Assembly: GCA_030550715.1 (NCBI GenBank)
Contig: JAUQOU010000012.1
Location: 1 to 49,093, forward strand
Origin: a bacterium
GTDB taxonomy: Bacteria > Calescibacteriota > Calescibacteriia > Calescibacteriales > Calescibacteriaceae
Direction of reading: 5' to 3'
Length of the DNA stretch: 49,093 nucleotides
Positions 26,066-33,695 of the stretch are shown here, one piece after another. Each line of letters opens with the position of its first letter. The first letter of the stretch is position 1. The notes below the pieces were generated by a model, which saw nothing but the letters and a program-made list of their open reading frames with translations, made no database searches and had not been told where the DNA came from. The translations under genes were made by a program, and so were the position numbers.

Positions 26066-26908
26066 ATGATGAAAGATGTTTCTCTTTCAGATGTAGCATT
26101 TTCAAAAAAATCGTGGTTTTTGTTTTTTGTCTTTTTGTTCATTTTCTCGTTTTCTTTATCTAATTGTGCGAAGAAGATTCCGCAAGCAGAACTTGACGCA
26201 GCAAAGCAAGCTCTTGAAAGAGCAAAAAGCGTTGGTGCAGATAAACTTGAAGAATACAAGACAGCAGAAAAATACTATAATGATGCCCAATCTCTGGTAA
26301 AAGAGAAAAAATATGATGAAGCTAAAACGAAAGCAATTGTTTCAAAAGAGTTTGCTGAACTCGCAATAAAAAGATGGCAAGAAGAATTAGAAAGACGCAG
26401 AAAGGAAGAAGCGCAAGCTCCAAAAGAGAAAGTTGAAATTCAAGAAGAAGAACTTACATATGGAAAACCAGAATTGCCAGTTCTCAAAGGAATAAATCCA
26501 AATGATATAGAAGGAACTTCAACATTAGGAAGAGGTTATATACTCAAACAACTCAGAAAAATATACTTTGATTTTGATTCTTACTCACTTACAGATAAGG
26601 CGAAATCAGATATTGAGTATAACGTTGGTATTCTGAAAAAAATCCTCGAGGAGAACCCGAATGTATCTGTTCTTATAGAAGGTCATTGTGATGAAAGAGG
26701 AAGCAATGAATATAACCTGGAACTCGGATGGAAAAGAGCTCAAGCAATAAAAAGATATGTTGAACTTCTGGGTATTCCCGAAGATAGAATTCAAACCGTT
26801 TCGTTTGGAGAAGAATTTCCAGAGGATCCGTGTCCCCCTCCTCAATGCAATGACGAATCAAAATGGAGTAAGAACAGAAGAGGTGTCTTCGTCATAACAG
26901 TGAAATGA
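26066..26908 (+). CDS. pal: Peptidoglycan-associated lipoprotein (Pal), OmpA-like
   Basis: About 280 aa from the ATG at 26066 (an upstream TTG lies inside the promoter). Signal WFLFFVFLFIFSFSLSNC gives a lipobox Cys. Next is a helical segment (about 40-105) with AEKYYNDAQSLVKEKKYDEA, resembling DUF4398/TPR-like helices. The C-terminal OmpA domain has KIYFDFDSYSLTDKAK and IEGHCDERGSNEYNLELGWK, the meso-DAP-binding region, and ends in NRRGVFVITVK. It anchors the outer membrane to peptidoglycan and partners TolB. The helical N-terminal insert is longer than in E. coli Pal. Confidence 0.92.
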   Translation: MMKDVSLSDVAFSKKSWFLFFVFLFIFSFSLSNCAKKIPQAELDAAKQALERAKSVGADKLEEYKTAEKYYNDAQSLVKEKKYDEAKTKAIVSKEFAELAIKRWQEELERRRKEEAQAPKEKVEIQEEELTYGKPELPVLKGINPNDIEGTSTLGRGYILKQLRKIYFDFDSYSLTDKAKSDIEYNVGILKKILEENPNVSVLIEGHCDERGSNEYNLELGWKRAQAIKRYVELLGIPEDRIQTVSFGEEFPEDPCPPPQCNDESKWSKNRRGVFVITVK

Positions 26909-26932
26909 TTTTTCCCCATTTCGTTTATCTTT

Positions 26933-28579
26933 TCACTTTTTGATTATCAAGGAGAGAATGAAGAGAAGAGCAAGTATGGAAATACATGATATTGAGAATA
27001 AATCTCCATACTTGATATAAAACGACTGGATTTTCAGAGGTTTTATTTTGGTGAGGAATGATCTTTCTTCAAGAAGTTTTGTCTGATACATGATTTTGCC
27101 AGTTGGTGAGAAAACACCAGATATTCCAGTGTTCGCACTTCTCACCACAAACCGCCTTGTCTCAATAGCCCTGAATACCGATGCAGAAAAATGCTGAAAC
27201 GGACCTGAGGAGTAGCCAAACCATCCATCGTTTGTTATCACAGCTATGAAATCTGCTCCATCTTTCACCATCTTTCTTGTAATTTGCGGGAAGATTGATT
27301 CAAAGCATATCGGAACTCCAACTTTTATTTCTTTCCCGAGCGATTTGACTTCTTTTCCCGGAGTGAAATCTCCTGCCACTTTTTCCACATCTTCTATGAT
27401 CTTTTTTATGAAAGGTATTTTTTCTATAGCTGATCTTAATGGTATATACTCTCCGAATATTACGAGATGAGTTTTATCGTAGTGATAGATTTCTTTTTGG
27501 GGGGTGATAAAGTATGCTCTGTTATAGAATATCTCTTTTGCTCTTCCGTCTTTTATTTCTCTTGAATATCCTATCCCTCCTGCTATTATGTAAAATCCCT
27601 TTGAAGCGAAATCAAGAAGTTCATTTTTAAGTTCTGTTTCTAAATCCAATATGAATGTCAGAGCGGTTTCTGGCCATACCGCAAACAAAGATTTATAAGG
27701 ATAATCTATTGCAGATATTGTGAGTTCTATATTTTTTTTGAGATACTTTGATTTCAGCTCGGGAGTCCATTTTATATCTTGTGGGATGTTAGGTTGAACT
27801 ACCACAACAGGTAACTCGTCTTTCACGCTTGCTAAATTTATTTCAATCTCTGTTTTTCTCATGAAAGAGTAGGTCAGATACAGAGAAGAAAGCAGAAATG
27901 TTATTATGAATGAGACGAAGAGTGCGGGAGAGCTTATTCTATTGCTTATTCTATCGTAGGTATCGCATAAAAATCCCTGTATCAGTATTATGAAGAATGA
28001 AACGATATAAACTCCGCCTATATCTGCGGTTTGGATAAGAGAAGGTTTTTGCCAGAGGGAGTATCCCACAAGCGCCCACGGAAAGCCCGTGAATAAAAAT
28101 GTCTTTATATACTCTGTGGATACCCATATTATGGGGTCAGCCAAAGAGAACGGAATTTTGAGCAGAGTGTTAATTTGACTTCTCATGTATCCAAATAGAA
28201 GGAAAAAAGCCGAAAGTGCGAGAGAGAGGAGTGAAAGCGGAATCAGAGAGAAAGCATAACTGAAACCACCATAATGAGTTATAGCGTGGGTTATCCAGTG
28301 AATAACTGCGAAGTAAGAGACAAAACCTGCAAAAAGGAATTGTTTTATTTGACCATATTTCCTCCACAGAATATGTAATGGCAGATAAAATATGAATGAA
28401 AGATAAAATATGTTGAATTTCGGTTGTGAGAGAATGTATGATAAAGATGAGATAGAGACGGCTACGAGAAAGAAGAAAAAACTTTGAGTTTTCCTTCTCT
28501 CTTTTATTCCAAAACGCTCTCTTTCAATTTCAATCTTAATTGATGACTTTGCAAAGATTCTTTTTCTTTCTCTTTTCAT
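26933..28579 (-). CDS. lnt: Apolipoprotein N-acyltransferase
   Basis: 548 aa. The N-terminal half has about six to seven membrane helices. The C-terminal carbon-nitrogen hydrolase domain has the catalytic triad: Glu in LFAVWPETALTF, Lys in YDKTHLVIFGEYIP and Cys about 425 in VGVPICFESIFP. It N-acylates the lipidated Cys of outer-membrane lipoproteins, matching the several lipoproteins in this window. The 3' end faces pal with a 24-bp gap, and the start is divergent from the OppB-like gene. An in-frame run of six G (27499-27504) is intact. Confidence 0.93.
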   Translation of the reverse strand: MKRERKRIFAKSSIKIEIERERFGIKERRKTQSFFFFLVAVSISSLSYILSQPKFNIFYLSFIFYLPLHILWRKYGQIKQFLFAGFVSYFAVIHWITHAITHYGGFSYAFSLIPLSLLSLALSAFFLLFGYMRSQINTLLKIPFSLADPIIWVSTEYIKTFLFTGFPWALVGYSLWQKPSLIQTADIGGVYIVSFFIILIQGFLCDTYDRISNRISSPALFVSFIITFLLSSLYLTYSFMRKTEIEINLASVKDELPVVVVQPNIPQDIKWTPELKSKYLKKNIELTISAIDYPYKSLFAVWPETALTFILDLETELKNELLDFASKGFYIIAGGIGYSREIKDGRAKEIFYNRAYFITPQKEIYHYDKTHLVIFGEYIPLRSAIEKIPFIKKIIEDVEKVAGDFTPGKEVKSLGKEIKVGVPICFESIFPQITRKMVKDGADFIAVITNDGWFGYSSGPFQHFSASVFRAIETRRFVVRSANTGISGVFSPTGKIMYQTKLLEERSFLTKIKPLKIQSFYIKYGDLFSISCISILALLFILSLIIKK

Positions 28580-28635
28580 CTGCGGTTCATACTCAAATAA
28601 ATTAAATAAATTAAATTATAAAAATTTAAGTGTTT

Positions 28636-29541
28636 ATGTTTGGCTTCATACTCAAACGTTTTTTCTCGGGAGCTACGGTAATACTTCTTGTGATAACTGC
28701 TACGTTTTTTCTTTTGAGAATAGTCCCAGGCGGTCCTTTTGATAAAGAAAAAAAACTCCCTGAGGAGATAAAAAGGAACATAGAGAGAAAATTTCATTTA
28801 GATAAACCCATTTATGAGCAATTTATCATTTATTTGAGCGGAGTTCTGAGGGGGGATTTAGGACCGTCGTACAAATTCGTTCATAGGACAGCTAACGACA
28901 TAATAAAAGATACATTTCCGGTCTCTTTTAAGTTAGGAGCCATTTCTTTTGTGGTTTCTATATTTTTTGGAATTGTTGTTGGGGTTTTTTCTGCTTTTCG
29001 TTTCGGCAAAACTTTTGAATCACTTTTTTCTTTTGGAATATCAATCCCTTCGTTTGTTTTTGCTTCTTTTTTGATTCTGGTCTTTTCGGTTTGGTTGAAG
29101 GTATTACCGCCGGCTCTGTGGGAAGGTTGGAGACACTATGTTCTCCCAATAGCGACTTTATCTTTTGGACCGGCACTCTACATAGCTAAACTTACACGAA
29201 CTTCTGTTCTTATGACGCTTCAAGAGGACTTCGTGAAATTTGCAAGGGCAAAAGGAATAGGAAGATTCAGATTCCTTCTACATGTTGTTTCTGCTTCCTT
29301 ATCTTCTGTTTTCAGTATTGGTGGTATGCTTTTCGCTTTTTTAATAACCGGTTCTTTCATAGTTGAAACGGTCTTCGCAATACCGGGAATGGGAAGATAC
29401 TTTGTTTTGTCTGTTGTAGATAGAGATTATCCGGTCGTTATGGCTCTGACACTCGTTTTCACAACTATTTTAGTTTCAATGAATATTCTTTCAGAGATAG
29501 CATATGCTATTTTTGACCCAAGAGCAAGAGAGAAGAGATGA
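28636..29541 (+). CDS. OppB/DppB-type ABC transporter permease
   Basis: 301 aa from the ATG at 28636; the upstream GTG at 28630 would add only two residues. It begins FILKRFFSGATVILLVITATFFLLRIVPGGP, the typical peptide permease N-terminus, and has the inner-membrane EAA-like loop around KLTRTSVLMTLQEDFVKFARAKGIG and ends YAIFDPRAREKR. It forms half of the channel of a peptide/nickel-type importer. The usual OppC, OppD/F and binding-protein genes are not adjacent: the next gene is convergent and unrelated. So it is an orphan permease or its partners lie elsewhere. Confidence 0.88.
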   Translation: MFGFILKRFFSGATVILLVITATFFLLRIVPGGPFDKEKKLPEEIKRNIERKFHLDKPIYEQFIIYLSGVLRGDLGPSYKFVHRTANDIIKDTFPVSFKLGAISFVVSIFFGIVVGVFSAFRFGKTFESLFSFGISIPSFVFASFLILVFSVWLKVLPPALWEGWRHYVLPIATLSFGPALYIAKLTRTSVLMTLQEDFVKFARAKGIGRFRFLLHVVSASLSSVFSIGGMLFAFLITGSFIVETVFAIPGMGRYFVLSVVDRDYPVVMALTLVFTTILVSMNILSEIAYAIFDPRAREKR

Positions 29542-29564
29542 CTTTTCGCTTTTATTTCTAACCT

Positions 29565-31562
29565 TCAAATTGGTTTTGCAGATATACTCAGTTTCAAAGG
29601 ATTAGCAGAAAGCATCAAACTTACAGTTTGAAGTTCGTCAAAATCTTTTTCTGAATTTCCCTTTACAAAACCTGCTATTTCATCTATCCAGAAAACATAT
29701 TGTTTTTCCTTTCCTGTATCTTTTCTTTCCACTACCAGTCCTTCAAGTATTTTCCCTTTTAAGTTTTTTATTATGTAAATGCAGAGGAGGAATCTATATC
29801 TCATATCTTCTGCTGTTTCTATTTTTCCTATTGTGGTTTCTATTTCATCTTTTATTATGGCAAGATGTTCTTTGCTCATAAGTTCTTTTTTATCAAGAAA
29901 TCTTCCTATCTGGATTATGTTTATAAAATCCCAGCTTCTTCGCAGAGGAGATGTTCCCCAAGCGTAGAGTGGGTATCCTATTGATTCTGCTCCGCTCGGA
30001 GTTGTTGTTGTTTCTATCGTTCTTCCTGCCCTTATGTTTTTCCATAGCACATAAGGTCTTGGAAAGTTCATATTCTTTATTTGTTCTCTGAAATTTTTGA
30101 TTTTTGATTTTATCTCATCAGGGAGTATTGACCTGCGATAGAAAACAGGAATATTGTTTTCTTTGCAAAAGAGAGCTATTGCATATGAGCATAACATAGA
30201 TATTTCAGCTACTGCTATTCTTGAATCATTCACTCTCCACCTTTGTGCTTCAATCTTTTTGTCTTTTAAAAATATGGCGAAGTCATCTGATATAAGGTCT
30301 AATCCACCGAGTTTTTCTGTTCTTATCTTATATAGTTTTTTCCCAAACTCAATGATTTCTGACACTCGCTCATCGCAGTTTGAAAATTCAAAATTCTCTT
30401 CTATCTCTACTTCTGACTTAACAATTTCAACGCTTTTCACTTCAAAGTTATTTTCAAACATTGAGAATCTAATTTTGATAGTTATTGCGGGTTTTGGTTT
30501 TTTTGAATCCAGAGAAAGCTCTTTTGCTACTTTTTGAGGAAGCATATCAACCTTTCCTTCCGGGAAAAAAATTGTTTTTCCCCTCTTTATTACTTCTTTT
30601 ATGAGTTTCTCATTGTCAAGGAGTGTTGTATCTGCTATATGCACCATTATTTCGTTTTCTGTGATTTTTGAGAAAGCATCGTCTCTTATTTCTGTTCCTT
30701 CAAGATCTATTGAATACGATGGATTTTGGATTTTCTCTCTTGCTCCTTTTTCCTTTTGTTTTTCGAACTCTTCAATTGGGTAAATATCAAATTCAAGAGG
30801 TCTATAATTTATCTTGAACCTTTCAATAAAAAAATTATCATATGGGTCTATGATTCCAAAAAAACACAGAATCTTGAAAATATCTTCTTCTCTGCTATAT
30901 GGAAGTATTTCTGTTCTTTTGATTTCGCTATTTATGAAACCATTTTTTATCTCGTTCAGCTTCTCTTTTACTATATCGGGAATTTTTTCTCCGTATTTTG
31001 GAAAATCTGAATTGAAAAAAGAGCTGAGCGAAATTTGTAATACCTTTTCTATTTCAGGTTTTAATTTATTTAACCAAGATTTAGCTTCTTCTGTTTTCCT
31101 TTTTTCTTCTTCTTCTATTTTTCTTTGGGACAGGATTTTCTCTACATCTTTTTCTTCTCTGATTTCCCATTTTTCTCCTTTCTTTTTGAAGTAAATATTT
31201 TCTTCTGAGTATAGTTTGAGGAGTATTGCTGATATTGACTCGGCATCTGCTTTCTGAAATATTATATTCGCCATTTCTTCTGTGCCTATTTCTCTGACAT
31301 CAGGAGAAGATAACGCTATTTCCCAGATGAGTTTTAGGTCTATCTCTTCTTTTAGCTTTTTGATTTTCTCAAAGAAGTTTTCTGTCATAGTTTTTGATTT
31401 GATAAGTATTTGCGATTCACTTACGAACTTCTCTTTTCCTTCTTCTGTTATGATAAGTATTTTGCCGTAATTTTCGTTTTTTACTATCCCAGGAAGAAGT
31501 TTTCCTTTATCAAAGTATAGAACAAAAAAATTTCCTTCGTTGAATTTTTCTAATTCTCTCAT
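29565..31562 (-). CDS. RNase II-family 3'-5' exoribonuclease (RNB domain)
   Basis: 665 aa. An N-terminal small beta domain (about 8-55, LYFDKGKLLPGIVKNENYGK) is followed by a helical region (60-240) and the RNB domain. The latter has SIDLEGTEIRDDAFS (284-298), VHIADTTLLD, and SPLRRSWDFINIIQ (the TSPIRRYxDL motif). The layout recalls cyanobacterial/chloroplast-type RNase II proteins. By eye, the second of the four active-site acidic positions (E. coli D207) is Ile292 here, while the others are kept (D286, D294, D295). It lies 37 bp after the metallophosphoesterase gene on the same strand. Confidence 0.85.
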   Translation of the reverse strand: MRELEKFNEGNFFVLYFDKGKLLPGIVKNENYGKILIITEEGKEKFVSESQILIKSKTMTENFFEKIKKLKEEIDLKLIWEIALSSPDVREIGTEEMANIIFQKADAESISAILLKLYSEENIYFKKKGEKWEIREEKDVEKILSQRKIEEEEKRKTEEAKSWLNKLKPEIEKVLQISLSSFFNSDFPKYGEKIPDIVKEKLNEIKNGFINSEIKRTEILPYSREEDIFKILCFFGIIDPYDNFFIERFKINYRPLEFDIYPIEEFEKQKEKGAREKIQNPSYSIDLEGTEIRDDAFSKITENEIMVHIADTTLLDNEKLIKEVIKRGKTIFFPEGKVDMLPQKVAKELSLDSKKPKPAITIKIRFSMFENNFEVKSVEIVKSEVEIEENFEFSNCDERVSEIIEFGKKLYKIRTEKLGGLDLISDDFAIFLKDKKIEAQRWRVNDSRIAVAEISMLCSYAIALFCKENNIPVFYRRSILPDEIKSKIKNFREQIKNMNFPRPYVLWKNIRAGRTIETTTTPSGAESIGYPLYAWGTSPLRRSWDFINIIQIGRFLDKKELMSKEHLAIIKDEIETTIGKIETAEDMRYRFLLCIYIIKNLKGKILEGLVVERKDTGKEKQYVFWIDEIAGFVKGNSEKDFDELQTVSLMLSANPLKLSISAKPI

Positions 31563-31599
31563 CTCATAAATCGCTCAGAAACATAAATTTTTTATTTTC

Positions 31600-32685
31600 T
31601 CAAATATTTTGATCTGAGTATCTGATTTCTTTTATCTCTTCAAACATTCTTTCTCTTCCGTGCCATATAAAGACCCCTACGAAAATGTTATTTTTGTTTT
31701 CTGGTATGTCTGCTATGACAAAACTTCTTTTATCTACGATTCCTATATATGGAGTGTCAAATGATACGAATGGGACCCATGTTCCGGAATTCGCGTATAC
31801 TTTATTTATATATCTTTCAAGGAAAGCTTTGTGAGTGTGTCCCATTACAACTGCTTTTATATCTGGTCTTTTGAGCAGAATCTTTGCCGACCTATCTACA
31901 ATTTTGTGTCCCATAGCATCAGTAATACTACTTAAAGGTATGAAAACATATCTTCTTCTTATGGGATCGTAGATTTTTCTGTTTTTCATCATAAATTTTA
32001 TCATTCTTATTATAGCGAGGAGGGTTATTTTTGTATCAAATATCAGCCCCCATTTTATTGCTTTACCAAGAGGTCTCCATCTATCAAGATACGGTTTTTC
32101 AAAAGCAAATGAAGCTATAACTTCCACCACAAATTTTGTCCCCCATGGCATGTTCAGAACTTCTTCTCCGTTTTCATCTTTTAGCCAGATATTGATAAGG
32201 TCTGTTCTGTTTATGACCTCATACTTATTCCCGTGCTCTATCCAAAGTCCATCTTCAAAAAATTCTCTCTTGACAAACTTTGTTTTCAATCCTGTTTTTT
32301 CTAAGATGAAGCTTTGAATTTCGGGAGAAGCGACAGGATGGTCATGATTTCCTACTATGTATATTATCTTTCCGCCTTCTGACTCAAAATCCTTCAGAGC
32401 GTTGAAAAATATTCTGTGGTTGTTTATGGAATTATCAAGGAAATGAAAGACATCTTTTTTGTAGATCTTACCTTTTTTATGTATAGATTTTATTATGTCA
32501 AATATATCACCGTTGAGAACAAGCGTGAAATCGTATCCAGAAGATTGAGAGTCCTTTACCCACCACCTTAAAAATTCATAGAAATCCTCATCATATACGA
32601 AGTCCTCTTTGTAGTTTATCTGACCGTTGAGAATTCTTCCTTCTCCGAGATGAAGATCGCTCAAAATTATAAACCTTTTTTTCAT
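31600..32685 (-). CDS. Calcineurin-like metallophosphoesterase
   Basis: 361 aa. The five metal-ligand blocks are in order: FIILSDLHLGEG, LNGDIFDII, IYIVGNHDH, an internal His region, and VVMGHTHKAFLE followed by YANSGTWV. No signal peptide is present. The family includes UDP-2,3-diacylglucosamine hydrolase (LpxH), cyclic nucleotide and Ser/Thr phosphatases. It is longer than LpxH (about 240 aa) and has an insert between the GNHD and GHTH blocks, so I give no specific substrate. Probably co-transcribed with the RNase II-family gene downstream. Confidence 0.85.
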   Translation of the reverse strand: MKKRFIILSDLHLGEGRILNGQINYKEDFVYDEDFYEFLRWWVKDSQSSGYDFTLVLNGDIFDIIKSIHKKGKIYKKDVFHFLDNSINNHRIFFNALKDFESEGGKIIYIVGNHDHPVASPEIQSFILEKTGLKTKFVKREFFEDGLWIEHGNKYEVINRTDLINIWLKDENGEEVLNMPWGTKFVVEVIASFAFEKPYLDRWRPLGKAIKWGLIFDTKITLLAIIRMIKFMMKNRKIYDPIRRRYVFIPLSSITDAMGHKIVDRSAKILLKRPDIKAVVMGHTHKAFLERYINKVYANSGTWVPFVSFDTPYIGIVDKRSFVIADIPENKNNIFVGVFIWHGRERMFEEIKEIRYSDQNI

Positions 32686-32826
32686 AAGAATAGGAAAATT
32701 AATTTTAAGTTGTTTGCTCTGTCTGGATTGAAAATCTGAACTGTTTTTATATTGAACAGGTTAAGATGGGAGAAAAAGTGGTGATTTTTATAAAAAGTTT
32801 TATTTTTTGCTTAATCAAGATGCTTT

Positions 32827-33102
32827 ATGAAAAAGTGCATTGTTTTCATTTCCGATAGTTCTGACCCCAAGCGTGTTTTTGAAACCATCAGAATGTCTCT
32901 TGGAATAACTCTGAGGGGGAATAAAGTAAAACTCGTTTTGTCTCCTGATGTTTCTTTTGATTTTTTAGATGAAAAGATGAAAGGTGAAGTTGAGGAGTTT
33001 ATCTCTGCACTCAAAGAGATGGGAGGAGAATTTGAGGTTAAAAACCTTGAAGATATAGCAGATGACTTTCTTCAATATGACTCTTTCATTTTGGCTATAT
33101 AA
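32827..33102 (+). CDS. Small DsrE/TusD-like protein
   Basis: 91 aa. It starts KKCIVFISDSSDPKRVFETI and contains GNKVKLVLSPDVSFDFLDE and ends DDFLQYDSFILAI, the alternating beta-alpha pattern of the DsrE/YchN fold used in sulfur-relay and small regulatory proteins. The Cys of TusD-type carriers is not at a recognisable position (only Cys4), so sulfur transfer is not established. It is divergent from the metallophosphoesterase gene. Confidence 0.6.
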   Translation: MKKCIVFISDSSDPKRVFETIRMSLGITLRGNKVKLVLSPDVSFDFLDEKMKGEVEEFISALKEMGGEFEVKNLEDIADDFLQYDSFILAI

Positions 33103-33150
33103 CTTTTAACTTCCCTGATTTTGTGTAAGTCAGTGGAATGTTCAAATTTT

Positions 33151-33156
33151 TAAAAT
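33151..33156 (+). promoter_or_regulatory. -10-like TAAAAT before the 136-aa gene
   Basis: TAAAAT, 7 bases (CAGATTT) and ATG at 33164; no Shine-Dalgarno. It supports the start of the following small gene. Confidence 0.4.
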
Positions 33157-33163
33157 CAGATTT

Positions 33164-33574
33164 ATGATAAGATTTTTCGTATATCTTGTTTTTTTTGGGA
33201 TCTTTTTTCTCATAGTTTCAAGATTTTTAGATGTGAGCTTTGGCAAATGGAAAATATGCATAAAGGTAAAAGATGAAGTCCTGAGCAGTATTCAAAATGA
33301 AAAAGAAAAACAAAAGGAAAGAGAAATGAAGAAGGAAACAAGAATTCAAAATTACATTACTCCACGATATTATGATGAGCCATCGGATAGGTCAAAAGGT
33401 GTACATTCTACTGAGAGAAAGGAGAATATTGCTGAAAGTGAAGAAGATGTGAAGGCAAAACAAAAACCGGTTGTAGATGTCAAAGAACTTCAAAAAACAA
33501 AAAGCACTCCTGACGAGGAAAAAAAAGATTACGACCCTATAAAAGAAATAATAGAGAAGAAAACATCAAAATAG
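33164..33574 (+). CDS. Small membrane-anchored charged protein, unknown
   Basis: 136 aa. One N-terminal transmembrane helix (RFFVYLVFFGIFFLIVSRFL) is followed by a highly charged Lys/Glu-rich region (QNEKEKQKEREMKKETR; EEDVKAKQKPVVDVKE), probably disordered or coiled coil. No family recognised. It lies 61 bp after the DsrE-like gene. The TAAAAT 7 bases before the ATG supports expression. Confidence 0.5.
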   Translation: MIRFFVYLVFFGIFFLIVSRFLDVSFGKWKICIKVKDEVLSSIQNEKEKQKEREMKKETRIQNYITPRYYDEPSDRSKGVHSTERKENIAESEEDVKAKQKPVVDVKELQKTKSTPDEEKKDYDPIKEIIEKKTSK

Positions 33575-33695
33575 TTCTACTTTATTTCGTGGCAAGAAAA
33601 TTAAAAATTGACCCGGGAAAATTCAGTTCATCAGAAATTATTTGATTTATGAAAGTGTAAAGTTATGCAAAGGGTGATATAAACATCATTTAACA

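Noticed and set aside
28596-28620. Short tandem AAATAAATT-like repeat between lnt and the OppB gene
   Set aside because: Low-complexity AT sequence in a promoter region; too short and imperfect to call a functional repeat.
28586-28656. 12-bp direct repeat TTCATACTCAAA at 28586-28597 and 28645-28656
   Set aside because: The second copy is inside the OppB coding region and no further copies were seen; likely chance in AT-rich sequence.
33575-33695. Convergent gap searched for a terminator hairpin
   Set aside because: Only a CCCGGG hexamer and no stem-loop followed by T; no terminator supported.
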